NCBI GenBank assembly: GCA_040269895.1
Contig: CP158568.1
Location: 3,810,001-3,874,000, forward strand
DNA length: 64,000 nt
Source of the DNA: Ancalomicrobiaceae bacterium S20
GTDB lineage: Bacteria; Pseudomonadota; Alphaproteobacteria; Rhizobiales; Ancalomicrobiaceae
Reading direction: 5' to 3'
Part shown: positions 8,334-15,758 of the stretch, piece by piece
How the letters are laid out: each line of letters begins with the position of its first letter
Position numbering within the stretch: the stretch's first letter is position 1
Program-made: the position numbers and the translations under genes
Notes under the pieces: generated by a model
What the model was told of the DNA's origin: nothing
What the model saw: only the letters and a program-made list of their open reading frames with translations
Database searches by the model: none

Positions 8334-8815
8334 ACCTGCCGATCATCGAACGTCGTCGCATCGAGGCCGAGATCCTCGGCCACGTCTATGCGGTGCTGAA
8401 GGCCCGGTCCGGCGAGGACGAGGCGAAGGCGGTGATCGGCGAAGCGGTGTCGCGCTCGGCGATCGAGCAGGGCGCCCGCTTCCGCGAGGCGCTCGGCCGC
8501 GATCCCGATCTCTCCGACTTCGACGCCATCCTGCCGAACTGGACGACGGGCGGCTCGCTCGAGCTCGAAGTGCGCCATGCCGCGCCCGATCGGCTCGACT
8601 TCGACGTCACCCGTTGCCGCTATGCCGAGATGTACCGCGAGATGGGGCTGGGCGAGATCGGCCACCTCCTCTCGTGCAATCGCGATGGCGACTTCTGCGT
8701 CGGCTACAATCCGAAGATGGAGCTGACGCGCACCGAGACCATCATGGGCGGGGCGAAGCGCTGCGACTTCCGCTATCGCCTCGAAACCACCCAGCCCGAG
8801 GAGAATCGTCCGTGA
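8330..8815 (+). CDS. L-2-amino-thiazoline-4-carboxylic acid hydrolase-like protein, copy 2
   Basis: This gene encodes 161 residues from the ATG at 8330. It shows the ATC-hydrolase-type pattern more clearly than copy 1: RCRYAEMYREMGLGEIGHLL (Cys and Glu), then SCNRDGDFCVGYNPKMEL, then a C-terminal TETIMGGAKRCDFRYRL. In studied pseudomonads, enzymes of this name hydrolyse L-2-amino-thiazoline-4-carboxylate to an N- or S-carbamoyl cysteine, which an amidohydrolase then converts to L-cysteine. Here an M20 amidohydrolase follows with a 4-bp overlap, the same reaction order. It is only distantly similar to copy 1, so they are not a recent duplication. The substrate remains an inference. Confidence 0.75.
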   Translation: MNLPIIERRRIEAEILGHVYAVLKARSGEDEAKAVIGEAVSRSAIEQGARFREALGRDPDLSDFDAILPNWTTGGSLELEVRHAAPDRLDFDVTRCRYAEMYREMGLGEIGHLLSCNRDGDFCVGYNPKMELTRTETIMGGAKRCDFRYRLETTQPEENRP

Positions 8816-9984
8816 ACGCTCCCACCCGCTTTTCCTCCGAAGAGATCGACGAAGCGGTCGCCTGGCGGCGCGAACTGCATCAGATGCCGGAACTGGCCTT
8901 CGAGGAGCATCGAACCTCGGCCTTCGTCGCCGAGCGGCTCGCCGCCTTCGGCCTGAAGGTCGAGACCGGCCTCGGCGGCACCGGCGTCGTGGCGACGCTC
9001 ACGCGCGGCACGTCGTCCCGCGCCATCGGCCTGCGCGCCGACATGGACGCGCTCGCCATCCACGAGGCGACGGGGCTCCCCTACGCTTCCAAGAACCCCG
9101 GCCGGATGCATGCCTGCGGCCACGACGGCCACACCGCCATGCTGCTCGCCGCCGCGCGGTCGCTCACGAAGAGCACGACGCTCGACGGCACCGTGCATTT
9201 CATCTTCCAGCCGGCCGAGGAGAACGAGGGCGGCGCCGAGCGGATGATCGCCGAGGGGCTCTTCCACCGCTTCCCCGTCGAGGCGGTCTTCGGCATGCAC
9301 AACTGGCCGGCGCTGCCGATCGGGCGGGCGGGCCTCACCACCGGCCCGATGATGGCGGCCTTCGGGATCTTCGAGATCGAGGTGAAGGGTCGCGGCGCCC
9401 ACGGCGCCATGCCGCATCAGGGCGTTGATCCGGTCGCGGCGGTGTTCCAGATCGGCTCGGCGCTGCAGACCATCGCCTCGCGCAACGTCTCGCCGATGTC
9501 GTCGGCGGTCGTTTCGGTCACGACGGTGCACGGTGGCGACGCCTGGAACGTCATTCCAGACGCCTGCAAGATGAGCGGCACCGTGCGCTGGTTCGCGCCC
9601 GAGATCGGCGACCTGATCGAGACGCGGCTGAAGGCGATCGTCCACGGTATCGCCGGGGCCATGGGCTGCGAGGCGACGATCGACTATCAACGCCGCTACC
9701 CGGCGACCATCAACGACGCCACGGAGGCCCGCTTCGTCCAGGGCGTCATCAGCGACATGGCGCCGACGCTGATGCTCGAGAGAGACATCGAGCCGAGCAT
9801 GGGCGCGGAAGACTTCGCCTTCATGTTGCTCGAGAAGCCCGGCGCCTATGTCTGGGTCGGGCAGGGCCGAGGGCCGGGCGAGGCCGGTCTCCACTCGCCG
9901 CGCTACGACTTCAACGATGCGGCGCTGCCGATCGGCGCGGAACTGTGGACGCGCATTGCCGAAGCCAAGCTGAGGGCGTCCTGA
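8812..9984 (+). CDS. M20 family metallo-amidohydrolase (hippurate hydrolase/N-acyl-amino acid hydrolase type)
   Basis: The GTG at 8812 overlaps the previous gene and gives 390 residues. The opening WRRELHQMPELAFEEHRTSAFVA is the M20D signature. Metal-ligand motifs are present in order: ACGHDGHTAM (Cys/His), PAEENEGGAERMI (Glu-Glu), FGMHNWP and, near the end, a region MGAEDFAFML. A dimerisation insert begins around residue 185 (GRGAHGAMPHQGVDPVAA). The enzyme removes an acyl or carbamoyl group from an amino acid nitrogen using two metal ions in the cytoplasm. As last gene of the operon it would release the free amino acid from the product of the hydrolases. No strong terminator is visible directly after it. 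Confidence 0.9.
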   Translation: MNAPTRFSSEEIDEAVAWRRELHQMPELAFEEHRTSAFVAERLAAFGLKVETGLGGTGVVATLTRGTSSRAIGLRADMDALAIHEATGLPYASKNPGRMHACGHDGHTAMLLAAARSLTKSTTLDGTVHFIFQPAEENEGGAERMIAEGLFHRFPVEAVFGMHNWPALPIGRAGLTTGPMMAAFGIFEIEVKGRGAHGAMPHQGVDPVAAVFQIGSALQTIASRNVSPMSSAVVSVTTVHGGDAWNVIPDACKMSGTVRWFAPEIGDLIETRLKAIVHGIAGAMGCEATIDYQRRYPATINDATEARFVQGVISDMAPTLMLERDIEPSMGAEDFAFMLLEKPGAYVWVGQGRGPGEAGLHSPRYDFNDAALPIGAELWTRIAEAKLRAS

Positions 9985-10375
9985 TCCCCGCTACGAGGCC
10001 TTCGCACCGCGAGGACGACCGTCATCGCCGTGCGAGGGCCGAGGCGTACCCCTCTCCCAACCGTCGCCTACGACCTGGCTCGACGCCCCCGGCGCGGGAA
10101 TCTCGGTTCCCCGCGTCGGCTTTCGCGCCCAGCCTTAGACGACGGAACGGCCATGCCGGGAGAACACGGGCCTGAAAATCAAAAAGCCGCGCTTTTGGGT
10201 GTCAATCGGCGAGCAATCTTGACCCCGGATCGGCGTCGAACTTTGACCCCCTGGTTTCGCGCAGTTGGGCGCTTCCGATCGAATGTCGAAGCTTCGCTGT
10301 GAGCATGTCGTCGGTGTCGTGACGGAGGGAGGGCGTAGCCCGACCGGAGGCACTATACCGACGACGGCGCCGATC

Positions 10376-11104
10376 TCAGGCCCGGTGTTTGAAGCGCCAG
10401 CTGTCGTTGCCGGTCTCGACGATGTCGCAGTGATGGGTGAGGCGGTCGAGCAGCGCCGTAGTCATCTTGGCGTCGCCGAACACCGACGGCCATTCGCCGA
10501 AGGCGAGGTTGGTCGTGACCACGATCGAGGTGCGCTCGTAGAGCCGGCTGATCAGGTGGAACAGCAACTGACCGCCGGATTGGGCGAAGGGCAGGTAGCC
10601 CAACTCGTCGAGGACGACGAAGCCGAGGCGGCAGAGCCAGTCGGCCATTCGCCCCTGTCGGCCGGCACGGGTCTCGGCCTCGAGCTTGTTCACGAGGTCG
10701 ACGACGTTGAAGTACCGCCCCCGCATGCCGGCTCGGATGCAGGCCCGTGCGATGGCGATGGCCAGGTGGGTCTTGCCCGTGCCGGTACCGCCGATCAGCA
10801 CGACGTTGCGCTGCTGGCCGATGAAGCCGCCGGCGGCGAGGTCTCTGACCAGGTTCTCGTTGATCGGCGTGCCGTCGAAGGCGAACTCGTCGATGTCCTT
10901 GGCGAGCGGCAGCTTGGCCACGCCCATCTGGTAACGGATGGAGCGGGCCTGCTTCTCGGCGATCTCGGCGGTGAGCATCGCCGCGACGATGCGCTGTGGG
11001 TCGTGGTTGCGCTTCAGGGCCGCCGCTACGATCTCGTCGTAGGCCGCCTTCATGCCGAACAGCTTCAGCTCGGTCATCGTGCTCAGGATCTTGGTGCGGT
11101 CCAT
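10376..11104 (-). CDS. istB: IS21 helper ATPase IstB (copy A)
   Basis: Encodes 242 residues from the ATG at 11104. It is a DnaC/DnaA-like AAA+ ATPase: Walker A is [11 protein letters not shown] (about residues 102-112), Walker B is [12 protein letters not shown], and an arginine-rich segment [20 protein letters not shown] contains sensor 1. IstB assists the IstA transposase in target selection and strand transfer. The gene begins at the stop codon of istA in a TGATG arrangement, so it is translationally coupled. It is intact and identical in length to copy B. Confidence 0.93.
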   Translation of the reverse strand: MDRTKILSTMTELKLFGMKAAYDEIVAAALKRNHDPQRIVAAMLTAEIAEKQARSIRYQMGVAKLPLAKDIDEFAFDGTPINENLVRDLAAGGFIGQQRNVVLIGGTGTGKTHLAIAIARACIRAGMRGRYFNVVDLVNKLEAETRAGRQGRMADWLCRLGFVVLDELGYLPFAQSGGQLLFHLISRLYERTSIVVTTNLAFGEWPSVFGDAKMTTALLDRLTHHCDIVETGNDSWRFKHRA

Positions 11105-12603
11105 CAGCCGGCCCTCCGCAGGTCGTCGTACCGCGCGCAGTCGGCAATCGGCTCGAACCGCAGCTTCAACGCATCCGGGGTCAGGATGCCGACCGGGATC
11201 GGCGCGGGCCGCCGTCGCGCCAGGATGTTCAGCACCACGTCGGCGGAGTGCACGCCTTCGCCGAGCGCCTCGGCGCAGGCCGCCTCGACCGCACCCAGTC
11301 CGTCGTCGAGCACCGCGGCGAGGATCTCCACCATCTGCCGGTCGCCGTCGTTGGAGCCGGCGAGCTTGCGGCGCACCCGATCCATCGCGCCCGGCAGAAC
11401 CCAGTCCTTGAACGGGGCGCCGTTGCGCAGGGCTCCCGGCTTGCGGGCGAGCACCGGCACGTAGTGCCAGGGATCGTAGATCGTCTCGCCGCGACCGAAG
11501 GAGCGAGGATGCTCGGCGACCACTCGGCCGTCCTGACGAACGACGATCCGATCGGCATAGGCCCGGATCTCCACCGGCCGGCCGACCGCGCTCGCCGATA
11601 CGGAGTATTTGTTGTTGTCGAACCGCACGAGGCAGGTCTTCGATACCGACGCCGTCACCGCGTGGAACCCGTCGAAGGGGCCGCGATACGGCACCAGCGA
11701 CGCCCGCTCGGCTTCGAACGCTTCCCATATCGTCCGGTCGGGGAACTCCGGGTTCCGATGCGCCTTGGCGTAGGCGATGCACCGGTCGAGCAGCAGGGTG
11801 TTCAACTCGTCGAAGGACCGAACCCGCAGGCGCGGGGTGAAGAACCGCTCGCGGACCAGCCCGACCTGGTTCTCGACCTGCCCCTTCTCCCAGCCCGAAG
11901 CCGGCGTGCAGGCGACCGGCTCGACGAGGTAATGCCCCGCCATCTGCAGGAAGCGCCGATTGTAGGCCCGCTCCTTGCCGACGAAGATCGTCTCCACCGC
12001 GGTCTTCATGTTGTCGTAGATGCCGCGCGTGCAGGTGCCCCGGAAGAAGGCGAAGGCCCGGTCGTGGGCATCGAACACCATCTCCTGGCTCTCGCGCGGA
12101 TAGGCACGGACGAACATCATTCGGCTGTGGCAGAGCCGGACGTGCGCCACCTTCACCGTCATCGGCAGGCCGTTCATCAGGACGACCTCGTGGCTCCAGT
12201 CGAACTGGTACGCCTCGCCCGGCGCGAAGGAGAGCGGCACGTAGGCGTCGACCTTCGCCGCCGACGTCTCCAACGCCCAGGCCCGCGCGTAGCGACGAAC
12301 GGCGTCGTAGCCGCCTTCGTAACCCCGGCCGCGCAACTCCTCGAACAGTCGAACCAGCGTCAGCCGCTCACGCGCAGATGCTGCCGCGTTCGCCGCGAGC
12401 AGCCCGTCCAACTCGGTCTTCCACGGTCCGAGCTTCGGTAGCGGCTGGTTCCCGCGACTGTAGGAGAAGATCGTTTCACCGGAACGCAGCACCTTCCGGA
12501 CCGTGTTCCGGGCAACATGCAGTTCGCGGGCGATCTCCTTGATCGAACGACCTCGAACGAAGAACTCGCGGCGTATCCGCGCAATCGTATCCACTGACTT
12601 CAT
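11104..12603 (-). CDS. istA: IS21 transposase IstA (copy A, intact)
   Basis: The ATG at 12603 gives 499 residues (an upstream GTG at 12624 would add seven). The N-terminal helix-turn-helix is visible in [25 protein letters not shown]. The integrase-type catalytic core (DDE) includes [11 protein letters not shown] and an acidic segment [25 protein letters not shown] holds the glutamate. A C-terminal Mu-like beta-barrel segment follows ([26 protein letters not shown]). It is the full-length version of the copy at 29561, which has lost one base. With istB it makes copy A potentially autonomous and able to mobilise copy B. Confidence 0.93.
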   Translation of the reverse strand: MKSVDTIARIRREFFVRGRSIKEIARELHVARNTVRKVLRSGETIFSYSRGNQPLPKLGPWKTELDGLLAANAAASARERLTLVRLFEELRGRGYEGGYDAVRRYARAWALETSAAKVDAYVPLSFAPGEAYQFDWSHEVVLMNGLPMTVKVAHVRLCHSRMMFVRAYPRESQEMVFDAHDRAFAFFRGTCTRGIYDNMKTAVETIFVGKERAYNRRFLQMAGHYLVEPVACTPASGWEKGQVENQVGLVRERFFTPRLRVRSFDELNTLLLDRCIAYAKAHRNPEFPDRTIWEAFEAERASLVPYRGPFDGFHAVTASVSKTCLVRFDNNKYSVSASAVGRPVEIRAYADRIVVRQDGRVVAEHPRSFGRGETIYDPWHYVPVLARKPGALRNGAPFKDWVLPGAMDRVRRKLAGSNDGDRQMVEILAAVLDDGLGAVEAACAEALGEGVHSADVVLNILARRRPAPIPVGILTPDALKLRFEPIADCARYDDLRRAG

Positions 12604-12745
12604 CCCCCGACCGCCGCCCTCCACGAAAGGAACGGCAGTCTGCTCGCGGTGGCGGTAAGGGGGTCAAAATTGGACGCCGATCACCCCTCGTAGGGGGTCA
12701 AAGTTCCACGCCGAAACACACTTTTGCGCGGCTTTTGTGAAGGTA

Positions 12746-12761
12746 ATTGGTGGAGCCAAGG
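12746..12761 (+). other. attL: 16-bp duplicate of the tRNA-Ala 3' end
   Basis: ATTGGTGGAGCCAAGG is identical to 32377-32392, which covers the 3' end (including CCA) of tRNA-Ala on the minus strand. It lies 75 bp before the integrase gene. The two copies bracket a 19.6-kb segment, as expected for integration into a tRNA 3' end. Confidence 0.8.
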
Positions 12762-12836
12762 ACCACTAAACCAGCATCCACCACAGTGCGCTGAGATCCA
12801 AAAAATAAGCGGTTTTCCAACGTATTATGGCGCTTT

Positions 12837-14114
12837 TTGTCTACCCACGACCACACGGGACCGCTACTATCCAGCATCAAGTGGTGGGAGAGTTGGTGGG
12901 AGATACGGGAATTGGCAGCGAAGCTTCTCACCGCCCGCGAGGTCGCCGCGATCAAGGCGGACGGAAGGCACTCCATCGGCGACGGGCTCTATCTCGAATT
13001 GGTCGGGAACGCGCGGCGATGGTTCACTCGGTACACGATCCAGGGACGCCGTCGCGAGATGCAGCTCGGCTCGGCCGCCGACGTCAGCCTGAAGGAGGCT
13101 CGCGAACTCGTCGCAGACGTCCGCAAGGCGGTGAGGGCCGGCGTCGACCCCATCGAGCGCAGGAATGCGGTGGAGGTTGAAGATGCCAAGACGCCGAGCT
13201 TCGGGACCTTCGCCGACGAGCTGATCGGGACGATCGCATCCGGCTTTCGCAACGAGAAACACATCTACCAATGGAAGCAGACCCTTGGCGACGCCTATTG
13301 CGCCTCGATCCGGAAGAAGGCCGTCGACGCCATCACCACCGAGGACGTCGTCGACATCCTGAAGCCGCTTTGGACGACCAAGCAGGAGACTGCCTCCCGC
13401 CTGCGCGGGCGTATCGAGAAGGTCCTGGACGCGGCCAAGGCGCGAGGATGGCGCACCGGTGAGAACCCGGCCCAGTGGCGAGGGCATCTCGACCATCTGC
13501 TGCCTCGCCGTCAGAAGCTACAGCGCGGCCACCAGCCGGCGATGCCATATGACAAAGTCCCAGCATTCATCTCGCGCCTGCGGGGCCGCGACGCTGTTGC
13601 TGCTCGAGCACTCGAATTCCTGATACTGACCGCCGCCCGCACCGGCGAGGTGATCGGCGCCACTTGGAGCGAGATCGACCTCGGCATGAAGGTCTGGACG
13701 GTTCCGGCCGATCGGATGAAGGCAGGGCGCGAGCATCGCGTGCCGCTTTCGGGTCGGACAGTCGAAATCTTGAACGAGGTGGTGAAGCTCCGCGAAAGAG
13801 AGGAGCCCACGGCTCACCTGTTCCCGAGCAGTCTGCGAGGGCAACCGCTGTCGAACATGGCCTTCAAGCAGTTGTTGGTCCGGATGGGCGAGACCGGCTT
13901 CGTACCCCACGGCTTCCGATCATCGTTCCGCGACTGGTGCGGCGAATGCACCCCCTTCCCGCGAGAGGTCGCCGAAGCTGCGCTCGCCCATATCATCGGG
14001 AACTCAGTCGAGCAGGCCTATCGCCGGGGAGACGCGCTTGAAAAGCGCCGAGAGATGATGGAGGCGTGGGCAATCTACGTCGGCGGAACGAACGCGGTGC
14101 ACCGAGGAAATTGA
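12837..14114 (+). CDS. int: Tyrosine-type site-specific integrase (P4-like, DUF4102 N-terminus)
   Basis: The frame is open from a TTG at 12837 (425 residues). A later TTG at 12912 would start nearer the usual family N-terminus, KLLTAREV, so the start is uncertain. An arm-binding domain (DGLYLELVGNARRWFTRYTIQGRRREMQLG) is followed by a core-binding domain and the catalytic domain. The catalytic domain has Arg in AARTGEVIGATWSEIDL, HGFRSSFRDW, the second His position in AALAHIIGN, and the nucleophile Tyr in EQAYRRGD. Proteins of this type insert islands into tRNA 3' ends. It lies directly inside attL, pointing into the island, so it is very likely the enzyme that integrated the 12746-32392 element. 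Confidence 0.93.
   Translation: MSTHDHTGPLLSSIKWWESWWEIRELAAKLLTAREVAAIKADGRHSIGDGLYLELVGNARRWFTRYTIQGRRREMQLGSAADVSLKEARELVADVRKAVRAGVDPIERRNAVEVEDAKTPSFGTFADELIGTIASGFRNEKHIYQWKQTLGDAYCASIRKKAVDAITTEDVVDILKPLWTTKQETASRLRGRIEKVLDAAKARGWRTGENPAQWRGHLDHLLPRRQKLQRGHQPAMPYDKVPAFISRLRGRDAVAARALEFLILTAARTGEVIGATWSEIDLGMKVWTVPADRMKAGREHRVPLSGRTVEILNEVVKLREREEPTAHLFPSSLRGQPLSNMAFKQLLVRMGETGFVPHGFRSSFRDWCGECTPFPREVAEAALAHIIGNSVEQAYRRGDALEKRREMMEAWAIYVGGTNAVHRGN
12882..12903 (+). other. Paired TGGTGGGAGA boxes, left (candidate integrase arm site)
   Basis: TGGTGGGAGA occurs at 12882-12891 and again at 12894-12903 with a 2-bp spacer. The same pair with the same spacing and orientation is at 32302-32323 near the other island end. 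Direct repeated boxes near both att cores suggest integrase arm-type sites. Confidence 0.4.
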
Positions 14115-14270
14115 ATCCGGTTGCACGGGTGGCTGGGCCCCTTCTTTCCTATCTTTAGAACGATGTCAGCGAGATTGGCAACGGCGCCAGCTCAACACGA
14201 GCTCCCCCAGGGCAACAACACTGGACGTGTTAGCCGGAAGCCGCTCACCGCAAAATTTGAAAACAACAGT

Positions 14271-15758
14271 TTAGCTGCCGCTGCTTTCAACCTTCTGCCT
14301 TGGCTGAAGCTCCTTGATAAGCCGATCGGGCGTTTCACGGTCACACATAAAAGTCCAGAGCTTATCGGCCACAAACGCTTGCGTGCGGGTAACGACATTC
14401 TCATCGAACGATGCCCATCCGAAGGGAACTGCATATCCAGACGAGGCGCCTATCGGCGCATGAGCGAGCACTGCCACCGCAATGTGCGGAACGATCATTA
14501 TCTCCAATGCGGGCGGGAGATGGCTGAAATCCGCGGCAAGAACCTCATCGAAAGTCCGGTCGACGAACCAAGGAGCCTTGCCGGGAAATAGGCAGACAGC
14601 GCGCAATTCCGTTGCGCTTGCCGGCGCAACAGCAGCAATCCGACGACGGAGATAGGAGAGTGTGTCCCTATTCTGGGTGGTCGCTCCCCATAGACGGGTC
14701 TGGGGCGCTACGGAGAGCAGGAACTCCGGCTGGTCAGCGCCGCTGCGCAAACCATAGTCGACCACGTCAAGAAGCCGCCTCGCATTCGCTTCAGTGTACA
14801 GCGGACCGATGATCGGCACCGTCTTGCGGTCTACGCGCGGTTCGCCGGCCCGCCCGACCGCCTCCCGCCAGTAGCGGTTCACGTTCAGTCCAGACTTTGT
14901 GACAAATTCCTTTAAAAATTCAGGTGCCAGATCTACAAGTACCTCATACGCCTGCGGCACACCGATGTGGTTGCCGTTGACCTTAAGGTCGTCGATCAGC
15001 ATCGCCGCCGCGCTTTCGATCTGCGGCCGGTCGGAAATCTCATGCTCTGCCCGCCAGGAGCTGAGGTCTATTTCCGGGAGGCTGGGCGCGGATGCCTGTG
15101 CGAATACCCGCACGCGAACCGGCACCTGAAAACGATCCTTGGGAACGACCCTGTCCACCGAGTACAGGTCCGGTTGCTGAACCTGCTCGCGGTCGCGGCG
15201 TTCGGCAAGTTCATGGAAGAACCTGCTGAAACGCTCGAATATCCTGTCCCCGACCTTTCCTGTTCGGGCGGGGTCTGCGATCGGCAGCTCCGGAAGCGAC
15301 ATCTCTACGGAGTCGATGGCGCGCGGGGGTTGCGGCGCAATGGCGAGCAGGTCGAATCCGAGGTCGCGGCGGCGTTCCTCGACGGTATAAATGGAAGGAT
15401 CGTCGGCCCCTTCCCGGAAGAGGGCATCGCCTGCGGGCGTAAGCCAGAGGCGGCCCTCGCGCCGCTCGACCAACCCGGGTCCCGTGGCCTCGTTGAGCAC
15501 GTAGCTGATCTCGGCCTGCTCGAACCCGAAGAACGCTGCTGCGGACCCCTCCTCAATCCCGGGAACCGCCTTCACCAGCCGCAACAGGAATTCAAGGCTC
15601 TGGCTGACCTTGCCCAATATTGCGATCTTGTACGCAACCTCATACTTGCGGCAGGGCAGAAGCACGTCATAGACGCCGACCTCCAACCGTCGATCCTCGT
15701 CGGCCGGAAGCAGTTCATGTCCCTTCAGACGCAGGAGCGGGCGCGGTTGGTTAGCCAT
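14271..15758 (-). CDS. Partner protein of the NERD-kinase-helicase; winged-helix region, otherwise unknown
   Basis: The ATG at 15758 overlaps the end of the upstream 1669-aa gene by 8 bp, so the two are translationally coupled; the product has 495 residues. Residues about 50-115 look like a winged helix (LLRLVKAVPGIEEGSAAAFF, then LVERREGRLWLTPAGDALF). The middle is charged and unrecognised. A C-terminal stretch (EIMIVPHIAVAVLAHAPIG through PFGWASFDE) loosely recalls a phospholipase D half-site, but the lysine of an HxK motif is absent, so catalytic activity is doubtful. Two-gene systems pairing a COG1112-type helicase with a PLD-like protein exist (Mokosh type I), which makes this a candidate divergent partner. 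I do not recognise a firm family. Confidence 0.75.
   Translation of the reverse strand: MANQPRPLLRLKGHELLPADEDRRLEVGVYDVLLPCRKYEVAYKIAILGKVSQSLEFLLRLVKAVPGIEEGSAAAFFGFEQAEISYVLNEATGPGLVERREGRLWLTPAGDALFREGADDPSIYTVEERRRDLGFDLLAIAPQPPRAIDSVEMSLPELPIADPARTGKVGDRIFERFSRFFHELAERRDREQVQQPDLYSVDRVVPKDRFQVPVRVRVFAQASAPSLPEIDLSSWRAEHEISDRPQIESAAAMLIDDLKVNGNHIGVPQAYEVLVDLAPEFLKEFVTKSGLNVNRYWREAVGRAGEPRVDRKTVPIIGPLYTEANARRLLDVVDYGLRSGADQPEFLLSVAPQTRLWGATTQNRDTLSYLRRRIAAVAPASATELRAVCLFPGKAPWFVDRTFDEVLAADFSHLPPALEIMIVPHIAVAVLAHAPIGASSGYAVPFGWASFDENVVTRTQAFVADKLWTFMCDRETPDRLIKELQPRQKVESSGS

Larger units (their letters stand above)
10200..12720 (-). mobile_element. IS21-family element, copy A (2521 bp, intact reading frames)
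   Basis: The element runs from TGTCAATCGGCG at 10200 to its partner CGCCGAAACACA ending at 12720. The ends share the pattern TGT-N4-CGGCG and repeated TTGACCCC boxes, two per end, as usual for IS21 multiple terminal repeats. Flanks are CTTTTGGG (10192-10199) and CTTTTGCG (12721-12728), an 8-bp target duplication with one mismatch. It carries istA and istB on the minus strand. Copy B at 29444-31963 is nearly identical but inverted. Confidence 0.92.
10182..12736. terminator. Original tRNA-Ala terminator hairpin, split by an IS21-type element
   Basis: AAAAGCCGCG at 10182-10191 and its reverse complement CGCGGCTTTT at 12727-12736 are the two arms of a hairpin whose loop (CTTTTG) holds the IS21-type insertion. 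The same hairpin plan, preceded by the same 17-bp sequence, occurs at 32342-32367 next to tRNA-Ala. The split copy is thus best read as the chromosome's original tRNA terminator. Confidence 0.6.

Noticed and set aside
9985-10175. A small gene between the amidohydrolase and the tRNA terminator
   Set aside because: Short frames there have arginine-rich shadow composition and no ribosome-binding site.
10265-12441. Long plus-strand frames inside IS21-type copy A
   Set aside because: They are antisense to istA and istB, whose motifs are complete on the minus strand.
14121-14591. A 156-codon plus-strand frame downstream of the integrase
   Set aside because: Most of it is antisense to the 495-aa partner gene and no family is recognisable.
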